A DNA stretch of 64,000 nt. It comes from DATCYZ01 sp036526195 (GTDB taxonomy: Bacteria > Pseudomonadota > Gammaproteobacteria > Burkholderiales > SG8-39). A program made the position numbers and the translations under genes. Shown here in pieces: positions 28,981 through 38,040 of this stretch. The stretch covers positions 1-64,000 of the forward strand of contig DATCYZ010000067.1 of assembly GCA_036526195.1 (NCBI GenBank), written 5' to 3'. Within the stretch, counting starts at the first letter, position 1. Each line of letters begins with the position of its first letter. A model generated the notes under the pieces. It did no database searches. It was given only the letters and a program-made list of their open reading frames with translations, and was not told where the DNA came from.

Positions 28981-30582
28981 ATGCTGCAGACCAGTTATGC
29001 AAGACGCGCAATTGCGGTGGCGCCCCACGGACTCGCGGCGCAATCCGCCGCCGCCATCCTGCGCGAGGGCGGCAATGCCATCGAAGCCATGGTTGCCGCC
29101 GCGGCGACGGTGGCCGTGGTGTACCCGCACATGAACGGCATCGGTGGCGATGCATTCTGGGTGCTCGCCGCGCCGGATGCGGCGCCGTTCGCGATCGATG
29201 CCTGCGGACCGGCTGCGGGCGCGGCGAATGTTGCGTGGTACAGGGCGAAGGGGCTGGACGCCATCCCGACACGCGGTCCGCTCGCGGCCAACACGGTTGC
29301 GGGCACCGTCAGCGGCTGGGCGCTGGCGCTCGAGACCAGCCGGGCCCGTTGGGGCGGTCGACTGCCGCTGTCGCGCCTGCTCGAGGATGCGATCCACTTC
29401 GCGGAAGCTGGTGTGCCGGTCACGGCAAGCCAGGAGAACAACACCCGCGCGAAGCGCGCCGAACTCGAAGCGGTGCCGGGGTTCGCGCAGCGCTTCCTGC
29501 CCGGTGGCAAGGTGCCGGTGACCGGCGCGCTTTTCGCGCAACCGGTGCTGGCGGCCACGTTGCGGCGGTTGTCGCAGTCCGGCCTGGACGATTTCTATCG
29601 CGGCGAGCTTGCGCACGCCATGGCGGCCGACCTGAAGGCGGCAGGCAGTCCGCTGGCGGTGGAGGATCTGCGACAGTACTCGGCGCGCATCGTTCCTGCA
29701 CTCGAGCTCCGGCATCGGGTCGGGCGCCTCTACAACATGCAGCCGCCGACGCAGGGGGTGGTGTCGCTCGCCATCCTCGGCATCGCCGAGCGACTCGGCC
29801 TCGCAGGCATGCCGGCGGACGGCGTCGACCATGTCCACGCGCTCGTGGAGTCGACCAAGCAGGCCTTCCTGGAAATCCGCAACAGGTACCTGAGCGATCC
29901 TTCGCGCATGCCGGTGGCGGCGCAGGACCTGCTCGCGTCCGCGCGGCTCGACGCGCTTGCCGCGGCCGTCGACATGGAACGGGCCCTGCCGTGGGGGCAA
30001 CGCTCGGACCCGGGCGGCACGATCTGGATGGGCGTGATCGATGCCGGGGGTCGCGCCGCGAGCTTCATCCAGAGCATCTATCACGAGTTCGGCTCCGGCG
30101 TCGTGCTGCCCGGTAGCCACGTCAACTGGCAGAATCGCGGCAGCAGCTTCTCGCTCGACCCGAATCACCTGAACGCGCTCGCGCCCGGGATGAAGCCGTT
30201 TCACACCCTGAATCCGGCGCTTGCCCGGTTCGACGACGGGCGCCTGATGGTCTACGGCACGATGGGCGGCGACGGCCAGCCCCAGACGCAGGCGGCCGTC
30301 TTCAGCCGCTACGCGCTCTTCGGCCAGCCGCTGCAACAGGCGATCACCGCGCCGCGCTGGCTGCTGGGTCGGACCTGGGGGTCGATGTCGGAATCGCTGA
30401 AGCTCGAATCGCGCTTTCCGCAAGCGGTGATCGACGCGCTGCGCGCGCGCGGGCACGAACTCGAGGTGCTGGGGGCCTTCGAAGAGACGATGGGGCATGC
30501 CGGCGCGCTGGTGCGGCACCCGGATGGCGCGCTCGAAGGGGCCTCCGACCCGCGCAGCGACGGCGCGGTCGCCGGGTTCTGA
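28981..30582 (+). CDS. Gamma-glutamyltransferase family protein (cytoplasmic)
   Basis: 533 aa, with GGAGG before the ATG at 28981. Family motifs include EGGNAIEAMVAAAA, HMNGIGGDAFW, the likely autoprocessing threonine in PGGTIWMGVID, and a late TMGGDGQPQTQ stretch. Unlike classical periplasmic Ggt there is no signal peptide: the protein starts directly with the MLQTSYARRAI segment. It is therefore probably a cytoplasmic family member, such as enzymes acting on gamma-glutamyl intermediates or cephalosporin acylase-like hydrolases. The divergent FAD oxidoreductase may belong to the same pathway. Confidence 0.87.
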   Translation: MLQTSYARRAIAVAPHGLAAQSAAAILREGGNAIEAMVAAAATVAVVYPHMNGIGGDAFWVLAAPDAAPFAIDACGPAAGAANVAWYRAKGLDAIPTRGPLAANTVAGTVSGWALALETSRARWGGRLPLSRLLEDAIHFAEAGVPVTASQENNTRAKRAELEAVPGFAQRFLPGGKVPVTGALFAQPVLAATLRRLSQSGLDDFYRGELAHAMAADLKAAGSPLAVEDLRQYSARIVPALELRHRVGRLYNMQPPTQGVVSLAILGIAERLGLAGMPADGVDHVHALVESTKQAFLEIRNRYLSDPSRMPVAAQDLLASARLDALAAAVDMERALPWGQRSDPGGTIWMGVIDAGGRAASFIQSIYHEFGSGVVLPGSHVNWQNRGSSFSLDPNHLNALAPGMKPFHTLNPALARFDDGRLMVYGTMGGDGQPQTQAAVFSRYALFGQPLQQAITAPRWLLGRTWGSMSESLKLESRFPQAVIDALRARGHELEVLGAFEETMGHAGALVRHPDGALEGASDPRSDGAVAGF

Positions 30583-30711
30583 CCACGCCGGCCCCGGAGG
30601 CGGCGGCGTCGCGACCGCGTCGGCCTCGGAGGTGTAAGATTCACCACGGTTCGATGATCAACACCGGTGCCCGGCACATCCTGGGCCCTTCGCGATCAGG
30701 GGGCGCAATCA

Positions 30712-30948
30712 ATGTACGCGATCGTTTACAAGTCAGAAGGCTTCCCGATCTGCCGGCAGGTCGCCGGCGTTTCACCGGATCCGGTCGTGACCTGGAACGA
30801 CGAAGCGGCAGCCAAGGCGTTCATCGCATCCAAGGGCGGCGAGGCGGATTTCCAGGCCGTGGCCCTGACCGATGAATCGATGGACAAGCTCGCCGCCGCC
30901 ATGGGGTGTCCGGTCGAGGCGATCACCTTCGACCCCTATCCGGGTTGA
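30712..30948 (+). CDS. Small hypothetical protein
   Basis: 78 aa from the ATG at 30712, after AGGGGG. A frame start at 30667 also exists but lacks a ribosome site. The sequence is acidic and globular: MYAIVYKSEGFPICRQ, a short Ala-rich middle helix, then MGCPVEAITFDPYPG. No signal, membrane segment or known motif is visible. Codon use resembles the neighbours, so I take it as a real gene of unknown function. It is convergent with the deoxynucleoside kinase. Confidence 0.6.
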   Translation: MYAIVYKSEGFPICRQVAGVSPDPVVTWNDEAAAKAFIASKGGEADFQAVALTDESMDKLAAAMGCPVEAITFDPYPG

Positions 30949-30978
30949 GCCGCGCCCGCGGCCTCGCGCGCGAAGCGC

Positions 30979-31614
30979 CTAGCCCAGGTTGAAGTATTCG
31001 CGGCTGCCCTTCATGGCGCCGACGCGCTCGACCAGCAGCTCGAAGTCCGACGCCCGCTCGACGAAGTTCAGGTTTTCCGAGTTCACGATCAGCACCGGTG
31101 CGGCGCTGTAGTGATAGAAGAACCGCGTGTAGCGATCGGCAAGCACCGCAAGGTAGTCCTCGCTGATGGCGCGCTCGAAGCGCGCGGCGCGGCGGCGCAC
31201 CCGCTCGAACAGCGTGGCCGGATCCGCCTGCAGGTAGATCACCAGGTCGGGCGCCGGCGCCTGCGGGCGCAGGGCCTCGTAGATGCGCTGGTAGAGCGCG
31301 AGTTCGTCGGCCGACAGCGTCAGGCTGGCGAACAGCGGGTCCTTGTCCAGCAGGAAATCGGCCACCGTCGGCCGGCTGAAGAGTTCGCGCTGGGCGAGCG
31401 GCTCGAGTTGCCGGACCCGCTGGAAGAGGAAGAAAAGCTGCGTCTGCAGCGCGTAGCGCGACATGTCCTCGTAGAAGCGCGTGAGGAAAGGGTTCTCCGC
31501 AGGCTCTTCGAGCAGCAGGTCGGCGCCGAGGCGCGCCCCGAGCCGCCGCGCGAGGCTGGTCTTGCCCGCGCCGATCGGCCCCTCCACGACAATGTAGCGG
31601 TGGCGGTCCGTCAC
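30979..31614 (-). CDS. Deoxynucleoside kinase (dNK/deoxyadenosine-deoxyguanosine kinase family)
   Basis: 211 aa. The P-loop EGPIGAGKTS is at about residues 11-20. The ERS/DRY-like region and the lid segment RVRRRAARFERAISEDYL match the dNK family, which phosphorylates deoxynucleosides in salvage. It overlaps folK by 4 nt (start 31614, folK stop 31611) and closes a leftward operon. Which base is preferred cannot be told from the sequence. Confidence 0.88.
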   Translation of the reverse strand: MTDRHRYIVVEGPIGAGKTSLARRLGARLGADLLLEEPAENPFLTRFYEDMSRYALQTQLFFLFQRVRQLEPLAQRELFSRPTVADFLLDKDPLFASLTLSADELALYQRIYEALRPQAPAPDLVIYLQADPATLFERVRRRAARFERAISEDYLAVLADRYTRFFYHYSAAPVLIVNSENLNFVERASDFELLVERVGAMKGSREYFNLG

Positions 31615-32093
31615 GCGACGCGGGTGAGCGGCGGATCTTCGCAGGCAGCGGCGATCCGCGCCACCGGGCCGAGCCCCGGGATCTCGGCCTCCGGGTCGAT
31701 CGCAAGCAGCGGTTCGAGCACGAAGCGCCGCACATGCATGCGGGGATGCGGCAGCGTGAGCGCGGGCGTGTCGATGCGCTCGGCATCATAGAGCAGCAGG
31801 TCGAGATCCAGCGTCCGGGGGGCGTTGCGCTCGGTGCGCCTGCGTCCGTGGCGCGCTTCGATCGCAAGCAGGGCTTCGAGCAGCGCGCCCGGCGAGAGGG
31901 CGGTGCGCAATCGCGCCACGGCGTTCACGTACACGGGCTGCGGGGGGCCGCCCTGCGGCGCGCTGAAAAACAGGGGCGATGCGGCTTCCAGGCGCGTCTC
32001 CGGCAGGGCGGCCAGTTCATCCAGTGCCGTGCGCACCTGAGCGCCGGGTCCGTCGAGGTTGGAGCCGAGACCGACCCAGGCGGTGTGGTTCAC
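31611..32093 (-). CDS. folK: 2-amino-4-hydroxy-6-hydroxymethyldihydropteridine pyrophosphokinase
   Basis: 160 aa from a GTG at 32093 that overlaps the pcnB stop (GTGA). The frame is open well upstream, but this coupled start places GLGSNL near the N-terminus as in all HPPK enzymes. The signature RTLDLDLLLYD and the catalytic PHPRMHVRRFVLEPL segment are present. HPPK transfers pyrophosphate from ATP to the pterin in folate synthesis. folA (48752-49318) is encoded elsewhere in the window. It lies between pcnB and the deoxynucleoside kinase. Confidence 0.94.
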   Translation of the reverse strand: MNHTAWVGLGSNLDGPGAQVRTALDELAALPETRLEAASPLFFSAPQGGPPQPVYVNAVARLRTALSPGALLEALLAIEARHGRRRTERNAPRTLDLDLLLYDAERIDTPALTLPHPRMHVRRFVLEPLLAIDPEAEIPGLGPVARIAAACEDPPLTRVA

Positions 32094-33436
32094 GTCGTCT
32101 CGGGCGGCTCGCCCGCGGGTGCGCTCTTGCGCCGTCGCCGCCGCCGCTTTTTCGCGGGACCGCCCTCCGGCAGCAGCATGGCGCGACGCGATTCCTCGTC
32201 GGCACTCTGGAACGCGCGCCACCAGGTCTCGATCTCCGCCGGCACTTCGCCGCTCGCCGCGCGCAGCGCGAGGAAGTCGTAGGCCATGCGAAAGCGCGGC
32301 GACTCGAGCAGGCGCTGGGCGCGCACGCCGGAGCGGATCTCGAAACGCGGCTGCAGGGCCCAGACTTCGCGCATGGTTGCCGTGAGGCGGCGGGTGATGG
32401 CGAGCTTCTTGCATTGCAGTTCGAGGACCTCGTCCATCGCCGCCTCCAGCGCTGCCGCGGAGCGCTCCCCGCGCTTCTCGCGGGCGCGCCATGCGGCGAG
32501 CACCTCATGCCAGAGCAGGGCCGCAAAGAGGAAGGCGGGCGACACCGGGCGGTCGGTGAGCACGCGTTCATCGGTCTGCGCGAGCGCGAGGGTGACGAAG
32601 CGCTCGCCGAGGGGCTGGTCGAGGATCACGTCGAGCAGCGGCAGCAGGCCCTTGTGCAGGCCTTCGCTGCGCAGCTGGCGCAGGCAGGCGCTGGCGTGCC
32701 CGGACAGGAGCAGCTTGAGCATCTCGTCGAACAGGCGCGCCGGCGGCACGGCGTCGATCAGGGTGGCGAGGCGCCGGATCGGGGCGCGCGTGCCGGATTC
32801 GATCGTCAGGCCAAGCTTGGCCGCGAGGCGCACGGCGCGCAGCATGCGCACCGGATCCTCGCGATAGCGCGTCTCGGGGTCGCCGATGACGCGCAGGGTG
32901 CGCTTCTTCAGGTCCGCGAGGCCGCCGTGATAATCGATGATCTCCTCGGTGGCCGGGTCGTAGTAGAGCGCGTTGACGGTGAAATCGCGCCGCCGCGCAT
33001 CCTCGGCCTGCGAGCCGAACACGTTGTCGCGCAGCACCCGCCCCGCCTCGTTCTGCACGCGCCCGGGATGGGCGCCCGCGCCGGCGTCGCCCTCCGCGGC
33101 GCGGAAGGTCGAGGTCTCCACAGTCTCGCGTCCGACCACGACATGCACCAGGCGAAAGCGCCGGCCGATGATGAGGGCGCGGCGAAACAGGGGCTTGATC
33201 TCCTCGGGGGACGCGTCCGTGGCGACATCGAAGTCCTTGGGCACGATGCCGAGCATCAGGTCGCGCACCGCGCCGCCGACCACATATGCGGAGAAGCCGC
33301 CGTCGCGCAGGCCCTCGCAGGTCTTCAGGGCGCCGGGGCTGAGCGCCTCGCGCGCAAGCCCGTGCTTCGATTTCGGGACGCGGATGGGGGCGTCCGAATC
33401 GAGTCCAAAGACGCGGCGGATAAAGCGCTTGATCAT
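32090..33436 (-). CDS. pcnB: Poly(A) polymerase I
   Basis: 448 aa from the ATG at 33436 (MIKRFIRRVFG). PcnB adds 3' poly(A) tails to RNA and promotes decay. The nucleotidyltransferase signature is seen: VVGGAVRDLMLG near residue 50, with the catalytic acid pair in KDFDVATDA. The RRRDFTVNALYYD and RYREDPVRMLRAVRLAAKLG segments follow. The C-terminal tail is very basic (KKRRRRRRKS), which suits RNA binding. Absence of CCA-adding features and the context with folK favour PcnB over a CCA enzyme. Confidence 0.93.
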   Translation of the reverse strand: MIKRFIRRVFGLDSDAPIRVPKSKHGLAREALSPGALKTCEGLRDGGFSAYVVGGAVRDLMLGIVPKDFDVATDASPEEIKPLFRRALIIGRRFRLVHVVVGRETVETSTFRAAEGDAGAGAHPGRVQNEAGRVLRDNVFGSQAEDARRRDFTVNALYYDPATEEIIDYHGGLADLKKRTLRVIGDPETRYREDPVRMLRAVRLAAKLGLTIESGTRAPIRRLATLIDAVPPARLFDEMLKLLLSGHASACLRQLRSEGLHKGLLPLLDVILDQPLGERFVTLALAQTDERVLTDRPVSPAFLFAALLWHEVLAAWRAREKRGERSAAALEAAMDEVLELQCKKLAITRRLTATMREVWALQPRFEIRSGVRAQRLLESPRFRMAYDFLALRAASGEVPAEIETWWRAFQSADEESRRAMLLPEGGPAKKRRRRRRKSAPAGEPPETT

Positions 33437-33450
33437 GAAGCGGGCGAATT

Positions 33451-34113
33451 CTAGCGCAAGGAGAGGATGGGCCAGCCCCGGCGGGCCGCCTCGGCCGCCA
33501 GCACCGGGTCCGGATCGACGGCCACGGGGTGCGAGACGCGCGCCATCAGCGGCAGGTCGTTCTGCGAATCGCTGTAGAAACGGCTCTCGGCGAAGGCCTC
33601 GAGGCGGTGTCCCTGCCCGGCCAGCCAGGCCTCGACCCGCGCGATCTTGCCTTCGCGAAAGCAGGGCAGGCCGGACACGGCGCCGGTGAACCTGCCGTCG
33701 CGCGTCTCGGGGTCGGTCGCCACCAGGTGCGGGACGCCGAACGCGCGCGCGATCGGCGCGGTGACGAAACTGTTGGTCGCGGTGACGATCGCGCACAGGT
33801 CGCCTGCATCGAGGTGGCGGCGCACCAGCGCGCGCGCGGGCGCGCCGATCATCGGCACGATGCGCTCGGCCATGAAGGCCGCGTGCCAGCGGGCCAGGTC
33901 CTCGGGTTCGTGCGCGGCGAGCGGCCGCAGCGCGAAGCCGAGGTACTCGTGAATGTCGAGCGTCCCGGCCTTGTACTGCTCGAAGTACGCGGCGTTCTGC
34001 GCCTCGTATGCGTCGCGGTCGAGCACCCCGCGGTCGATCAGGAACTGCCCCCACTCGTAGTCGCTGTCGCCGGCGAGCAGGGTGTTGTCGAGGTCGAACA
34101 GGGCCAGCTTCAC
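33451..34113 (-). CDS. HAD-superfamily phosphatase (SerB-like, subfamily IB)
   Basis: 220 aa from a GTG at 34113 that overlaps the hda stop (GTGA); this puts the catalytic LFDLDNTLL at residues 5-13. Motif II is IVTATNS, the lysine is in the CFREGKI region, and motif IV is YSDSQNDLPL. Family members include phosphoserine phosphatase-like and histidinol-phosphatase-like enzymes; the substrate is not determinable. It is placed between hda and pcnB, in one leftward operon with coupled starts. Confidence 0.88.
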   Translation of the reverse strand: MKLALFDLDNTLLAGDSDYEWGQFLIDRGVLDRDAYEAQNAAYFEQYKAGTLDIHEYLGFALRPLAAHEPEDLARWHAAFMAERIVPMIGAPARALVRRHLDAGDLCAIVTATNSFVTAPIARAFGVPHLVATDPETRDGRFTGAVSGLPCFREGKIARVEAWLAGQGHRLEAFAESRFYSDSQNDLPLMARVSHPVAVDPDPVLAAEAARRGWPILSLR

Positions 34114-34772
34114 CGTGCGCGTTCCTCCAGGGTCTGCAGCGCCTCGCGCACCAGCGGTAGCGTCACCTGCCGCTGCCGGGCGAGCGAGTGCCGATCGAGC
34201 AGCGCCACCACGGCCGCGAGCGAATCGAGCCCGCGCGGCAACCGGGTCAGCAGGTAGCCGGTGACGCCATCGCCCAGGCGCAGCCCGCGGCGCGCCGCCT
34301 CGTCGCGCAGCCATGCGGTCTTGGCCTCGTCATCGAGCGGGTGGAGGCGGTACACCAGCCCCCAGCCGAGCCGGGTTCGCAGGTCCTCGCGCAGGGTGAG
34401 TTGCGCCGGGGGCGCGTTGCCCGCGGCCACCACGATGCGTCCGGACTCGCGCGCCGCGTTGGCCGCATTGAACGCGGCGTGCTGTCCCGCGGCATCCAGG
34501 CGATCGACATCGTCGAGCGCAAGCAGCGTCGGGGGCGCTTCCGGCAGGGGCTCGCCGGGCGCGCGGTAGAGGCCGCGGGCGGCGGCGGCGGCGGCGCGCA
34601 GCAGGTGTGTCCGGCCCGAGCCGGCACCGCCCCAGAGGTAGAGGAAGGTCTCGCGGGCGAGGCCGGCGGCCATTTCCGCGAGCCGTGCCAGGGCTTCGGT
34701 GTTCGCGCCGGCGATGAAGTTCTCCAGCGTCGGCTCGGGTGCGGCGCTGATTTCGAGCGGCAACTGCTGCAT
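34110..34772 (-). CDS. hda: DnaA regulatory inactivator Hda-like protein
   Basis: 220 aa from the ATG at 34772, which overlaps the permease stop (TGATG). Hda binds the sliding clamp and stimulates ATP hydrolysis by DnaA after initiation. The N-terminus MQQLPLEI is a clamp-binding-type motif. The Walker A GGAGSGRTHLL has Arg in place of Lys, as is also seen in enterobacterial Hda. Walker B is LLALDDVD. The C-terminal DNA-binding domain of full DnaA is missing, as expected. The purM / permease / hda order is conserved in many proteobacteria. Confidence 0.9.
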   Translation of the reverse strand: MQQLPLEISAAPEPTLENFIAGANTEALARLAEMAAGLARETFLYLWGGAGSGRTHLLRAAAAAARGLYRAPGEPLPEAPPTLLALDDVDRLDAAGQHAAFNAANAARESGRIVVAAGNAPPAQLTLREDLRTRLGWGLVYRLHPLDDEAKTAWLRDEAARRGLRLGDGVTGYLLTRLPRGLDSLAAVVALLDRHSLARQRQVTLPLVREALQTLEERAR

Positions 34773-35851
34773 CAGCGCGCGTCCGGCGGCGGGCCGTACA
34801 GGGCGCTGCCGAGGTAGGCGCTGCGCAGGTGGCGCAGGCCGACGAGGAGCGCCGCGCTCGCCGGCAGGGCGAGCAGCACGCCGAAGAAGCCGAAGATCTG
34901 GCCGAAGGCGAGCAGGGCGAAGATCACCGCGACCGGGTGCAGGCCGATGCGGTCGCCCACCAGCCAGGGCGTGACCACGGAGCCCTCGAGCGCCTGGCCG
35001 ATGCCGAAGGCGAGCCAGACCCACGCCACGCCGGTGAGCGAATCGAACTGCATCAGGGCGGCGATGGTCCCCAGCACGAAGCCGGTCAGCGCGCCGATAT
35101 ACGGGATGAAGACCAGGACGCCGGTGATGATGCCGATCGGAAGCGCAAACTGCAGCTGCGCAAGCCACAGCGCGCAGACATAGAACACGGTCATGACCAG
35201 GATCACCAGCATCTGGCCGCGCAGGAACTCCGCCAGCACGGCATCGATCTCGCGCACGATCTTCACCGCGCGGGCGTGCAGGTGGCGCGGCAGCAAGCCG
35301 TCGACGCGTCCCAGCAGCACGTTCCAGTCGCGCAGCAGGTAAAACAGCACCACCGGCACGAGCATGGTCGTGACGATAACGCCCACCAGCGCCAGTCCGC
35401 CGACCTTGAGCGAGCCGAGCAGCTGCGCGGCGAGGTCCTGGTTCACCGACAGGACGTTGCCGGCCAGTTCGCGTACCGTGGCGATGTCGAGCTGGAAATC
35501 GACCTCGAACTTCGCCTTCAGCCAGGGCGCGGCGTGCTCGTTCAGCCAGGCGAGGAAGGCGGGCAGTTTCTCGCCCAGCAGGCGCAGTTCCTTGTAGAAG
35601 AGCGGCAGCACCACCAGCGCGAGCGCCACCACCAGCGCCACCACCATGAGCAGGACGAGGATCACCGCGAGCGTGCGCGGGATACGGCGCCGCGTCAGGC
35701 GCTCGACCAGCGGGTCGAGGATGTAGGCGAGGATCGCCGCGAACAGGAACGGCGCGAGGATCGGCGAGAGCAGCCAGAGCAGGCCGAAGACGATGGCGGC
35801 GATCGCCAGCCAGGGCCAGAGCAGGGTGTTTGCGAAGAGTGGTGCCGGCAT
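34772..35851 (-). CDS. AI-2E family transporter (PerM-like permease)
   Basis: 359 aa. The protein begins with two close hydrophobic helices (LLWPWLAIAAIVFGLLWLL), has a soluble amphipathic segment near residues 100-180, and ends with several helices including FIPYIGALTGFVLG. This is the AI-2 exporter/PerM superfamily, whose substrates range from AI-2 to Na+(Li+)/H+ exchange. Substrate is unknown. It is divergent from purM, with 80 nt between the starts that must hold both promoters. Confidence 0.88.
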   Translation of the reverse strand: MPAPLFANTLLWPWLAIAAIVFGLLWLLSPILAPFLFAAILAYILDPLVERLTRRRIPRTLAVILVLLMVVALVVALALVVLPLFYKELRLLGEKLPAFLAWLNEHAAPWLKAKFEVDFQLDIATVRELAGNVLSVNQDLAAQLLGSLKVGGLALVGVIVTTMLVPVVLFYLLRDWNVLLGRVDGLLPRHLHARAVKIVREIDAVLAEFLRGQMLVILVMTVFYVCALWLAQLQFALPIGIITGVLVFIPYIGALTGFVLGTIAALMQFDSLTGVAWVWLAFGIGQALEGSVVTPWLVGDRIGLHPVAVIFALLAFGQIFGFFGVLLALPASAALLVGLRHLRSAYLGSALYGPPPDAR

Positions 35852-35930
35852 CGGCGGGGTAGAATTCGGCGGGGACGGAACACTCTAACATCGAAATCGC
35901 GACGGCTTTCGCGCCGTCCTGGCACAGGCG

Positions 35931-36959
35931 ATGACCAACGGCCTTTCCTACCGTGATGCGGGCGTCGACATGGACGCGGGCGACGCGCTCGTCGACGCCA
36001 TCAAGCCGTTCGCGCGGCGCACCATGCGCCCCGAGGTGCTCGCCGGCATCGGCGGCTTCGGCGCCCTGTGCGAGCTGCCCTCGAAGTACAGGCAGCCGGT
36101 GCTGGTGTCCGGCACCGACGGCGTCGGCACCAAGCTGAAACTTGCGTTCCTGCTCGATCGCCACGACACGGTCGGCATCGACCTGGTCGCCATGAGCGTG
36201 AACGACGTGCTGGTGCAGGGCGCGGAACCGCTGTTCTTCCTCGACTACTTTGCCTGCGGAAAGCTCGAACCGGGCGTGGCGGCCGACGTCATCAAGGGCA
36301 TCGCGCAGGGCTGCGAGCAGGCCGGCTGCGCCCTGATCGGCGGCGAGACCGCGGAGATGCCGGGGATGTATCCCGAGGGCGAGTACGACCTTGCCGGATT
36401 CTGCGTCGGCGTGGTCGAGAAGTCGCGCATCGTCAGCGGGCGTGACATCGTGCCGGGCGACGTCCTGCTCGGCCTTGCCTCGAGCGGCGTGCACTCCAAC
36501 GGATTCTCGCTGGTGCGCCGCATCCTCGAGCGGGCGCGGCCCGACCTGAACGCGGACTTTCACGGCCGGCCGCTGGGCGAGGTCCTGCTCGCGCCGACGC
36601 GCATCTACGTCAAGCCGGTGCTGCAACTCCTCGAGGCCGTGCCGGTGAAGGGCCTTGCCCACATCACCGGCGGCGGCCTGACCGGAAACGTGCCGCGCAT
36701 GCTGCCGCCCGGCACCCGCGCGGCGATCCACGGCACGGCCTGGCCGCGACCGCCGCTGTTCGACTGGCTGCAGCGCGAAGGCGGCGTGGCCGAGGACGAG
36801 ATGCACCGCGTCTTCAACTGCGGGATCGGCCTGGTGCTGGCCGTGGCGGCCGGCGAGGTGCAGCGCGCCGCCGAAGTGCTGCGCGCCGCGGGCGAGACGG
36901 TGTACGAGATCGGCGTCATCGAAACCGGCCCGCAGGACGCGGACGCGCGCGTCGACTGA
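35931..36959 (+). CDS. purM: Phosphoribosylformylglycinamidine cyclo-ligase
   Basis: 342 aa. PurM converts FGAM to AIR in purine synthesis. The N-terminal [17 protein letters not shown], the [14 protein letters not shown] segment with catalytic acids, [11 protein letters not shown], and [11 protein letters not shown] all match the family. Length is normal. It is monocistronic: 65 nt downstream a convergent DMT transporter ends, and the intergenic space contains copy 2 of the 58-bp palindromic element. Confidence 0.97.
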   Translation: MTNGLSYRDAGVDMDAGDALVDAIKPFARRTMRPEVLAGIGGFGALCELPSKYRQPVLVSGTDGVGTKLKLAFLLDRHDTVGIDLVAMSVNDVLVQGAEPLFFLDYFACGKLEPGVAADVIKGIAQGCEQAGCALIGGETAEMPGMYPEGEYDLAGFCVGVVEKSRIVSGRDIVPGDVLLGLASSGVHSNGFSLVRRILERARPDLNADFHGRPLGEVLLAPTRIYVKPVLQLLEAVPVKGLAHITGGGLTGNVPRMLPPGTRAAIHGTAWPRPPLFDWLQREGGVAEDEMHRVFNCGIGLVLAVAAGEVQRAAEVLRAAGETVYEIGVIETGPQDADARVD

Positions 36960-37015
36960 CGCGGCAGCAGGCCTTATAGTAACATATATGTCACTATAAG
37001 GGTGGATTCGGCGCC
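36958..37015. repeat. 58-bp two-fold symmetric element, copy 2
   Basis: The core GTAACATATATGTCAC is at 36979-36994. The palindrome extends to 30 bp (36972-37001), from CCTTATAG on the left to CTATAAGG on the right, with a single mismatched pair. GGCGCC at 37010-37015 lies exactly 26 bp right of the centre. The left GGCGCC arm is absent because that position is the end of purM. It sits between convergent genes, so it is not an ordinary promoter operator. Confidence 0.85.
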
Positions 37016-37024
37016 CGGCCGGCG

Positions 37025-37930
37025 CTAGCGCGACCCGCGCCGCGCGACGTAGATCCCCACCAGCACCACCAGCCCGCCGAGGCCCTGCAGGGCGACCAGC
37101 GGCTCGGCCAGGATCAGCCAGGCGAAGACCGCCGCCATCACCGGCTGGACCAGCAGGCTGACCGAGGAGAAGGCCGCAGGCAGGTGGGCCAGCGCGTAGG
37201 CGATCAGCCCCTGGCCCGCGGCATGCGAGACGAGCGCAAGTCCGGCGAGTTTCCACCAGCCCAGCGCGGTCGCCGGCAGCAGCCCTTCGCCCGAGACCAG
37301 CGCCACGGGTAGCAGCAGGATCGCGGTGATCGTGGTGCTGATCGCCATCAGGCGCAGGACGCCGGCACCGCGGTTGCGGATGTCCTTCACTACCAGCAGG
37401 TACCAGGCGTAGAACACGGCGGTGATCACGCCGAGCCCGTCGCCCGCCAGCGCCGTGGGCGAGAATTCGATGCTGGTGCTCACCAGCAGGCCGGCGCCGA
37501 GCAGCGCGGCGACCAGCCCGGCGAGGAACACGCCGGTCGGTCGCTGCCGCCACAGGACCCAGGCCGCCAGCGTGACGAAGATCGGCGCGAGGTTCGCCAG
37601 CAGCGTGGAATTCGCCACCGAGGTGAACTGGATAGACCAGTGCCAGAAGGCGAGGTCGCCGGCGAAGGCGACGCCGGCCATCGCATAGAGTCGGACGGGC
37701 ACGGCCTGTCCCGCCGCCGCCGAAGGTCCGCGCGCCAGCGGCACCAGCAGCCAGAGCACCGGCACGGCGAGGGCCACGCGCCAGAACGCGCTCGCGGTCG
37801 GTCCGACCTCGGACACCCGCACCCAGATCGGCGAGAGCGCGATGCAGGTGGCGCCGGCGAACAGGGCGAGGAGCGCCACGGCATCGTGCGCCGTGGCAAC
37901 CGGCGGCGGCACTGCCTGCGGCGACGTCAT
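37025..37930 (-). CDS. DMT-superfamily (EamA) transporter
   Basis: 301 aa with ten hydrophobic helices in two homologous EamA halves. The first helix is LLALFAGATCIALSPIWVRV and the last is ALQGLGGLVVLVGIYVA. EamA proteins export amino acids or metabolites. No specificity can be assigned. It reads leftward towards purM, and its start is divergent from dnaE with about 110 nt between them. Confidence 0.87.
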   Translation of the reverse strand: MTSPQAVPPPVATAHDAVALLALFAGATCIALSPIWVRVSEVGPTASAFWRVALAVPVLWLLVPLARGPSAAAGQAVPVRLYAMAGVAFAGDLAFWHWSIQFTSVANSTLLANLAPIFVTLAAWVLWRQRPTGVFLAGLVAALLGAGLLVSTSIEFSPTALAGDGLGVITAVFYAWYLLVVKDIRNRGAGVLRLMAISTTITAILLLPVALVSGEGLLPATALGWWKLAGLALVSHAAGQGLIAYALAHLPAAFSSVSLLVQPVMAAVFAWLILAEPLVALQGLGGLVVLVGIYVARRGSR

Positions 37931-38040
37931 GGGAATCCGGAGTGGCGCAAAGCGGGCATCGTAGCGGATTCCCGCGAATGCCCGCCGCGATGGCGCGCGG
38001 AACCCGGCTGCAAGGAGGCGGGTGGTAGAATTTTTTCGCG

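Noticed and set aside
27430..30519. 1029-codon frame running through the FAD oxidoreductase and antisense to the gamma-glutamyltransferase gene
   Set aside because: Only the part up to 28875 has protein-family motifs. The rest is antisense shadow of a gene with clear family motifs.
36972..37001. Interpretation of the palindromes as matS macrodomain sites
   Set aside because: matS has GTGAC/GTCAC half-sites with a 3-nt spacer and belongs to MatP-bearing gammaproteobacteria. Here the spacer is 6 nt and extra GGCGCC arms exist, so the resemblance is superficial.
36972..37001. Interpretation of the palindromes as transcription terminators between convergent genes
   Set aside because: The stem is A+T-rich with no loop and no U-tract, and copy 1 lies upstream of a gene, so termination does not fit all copies.
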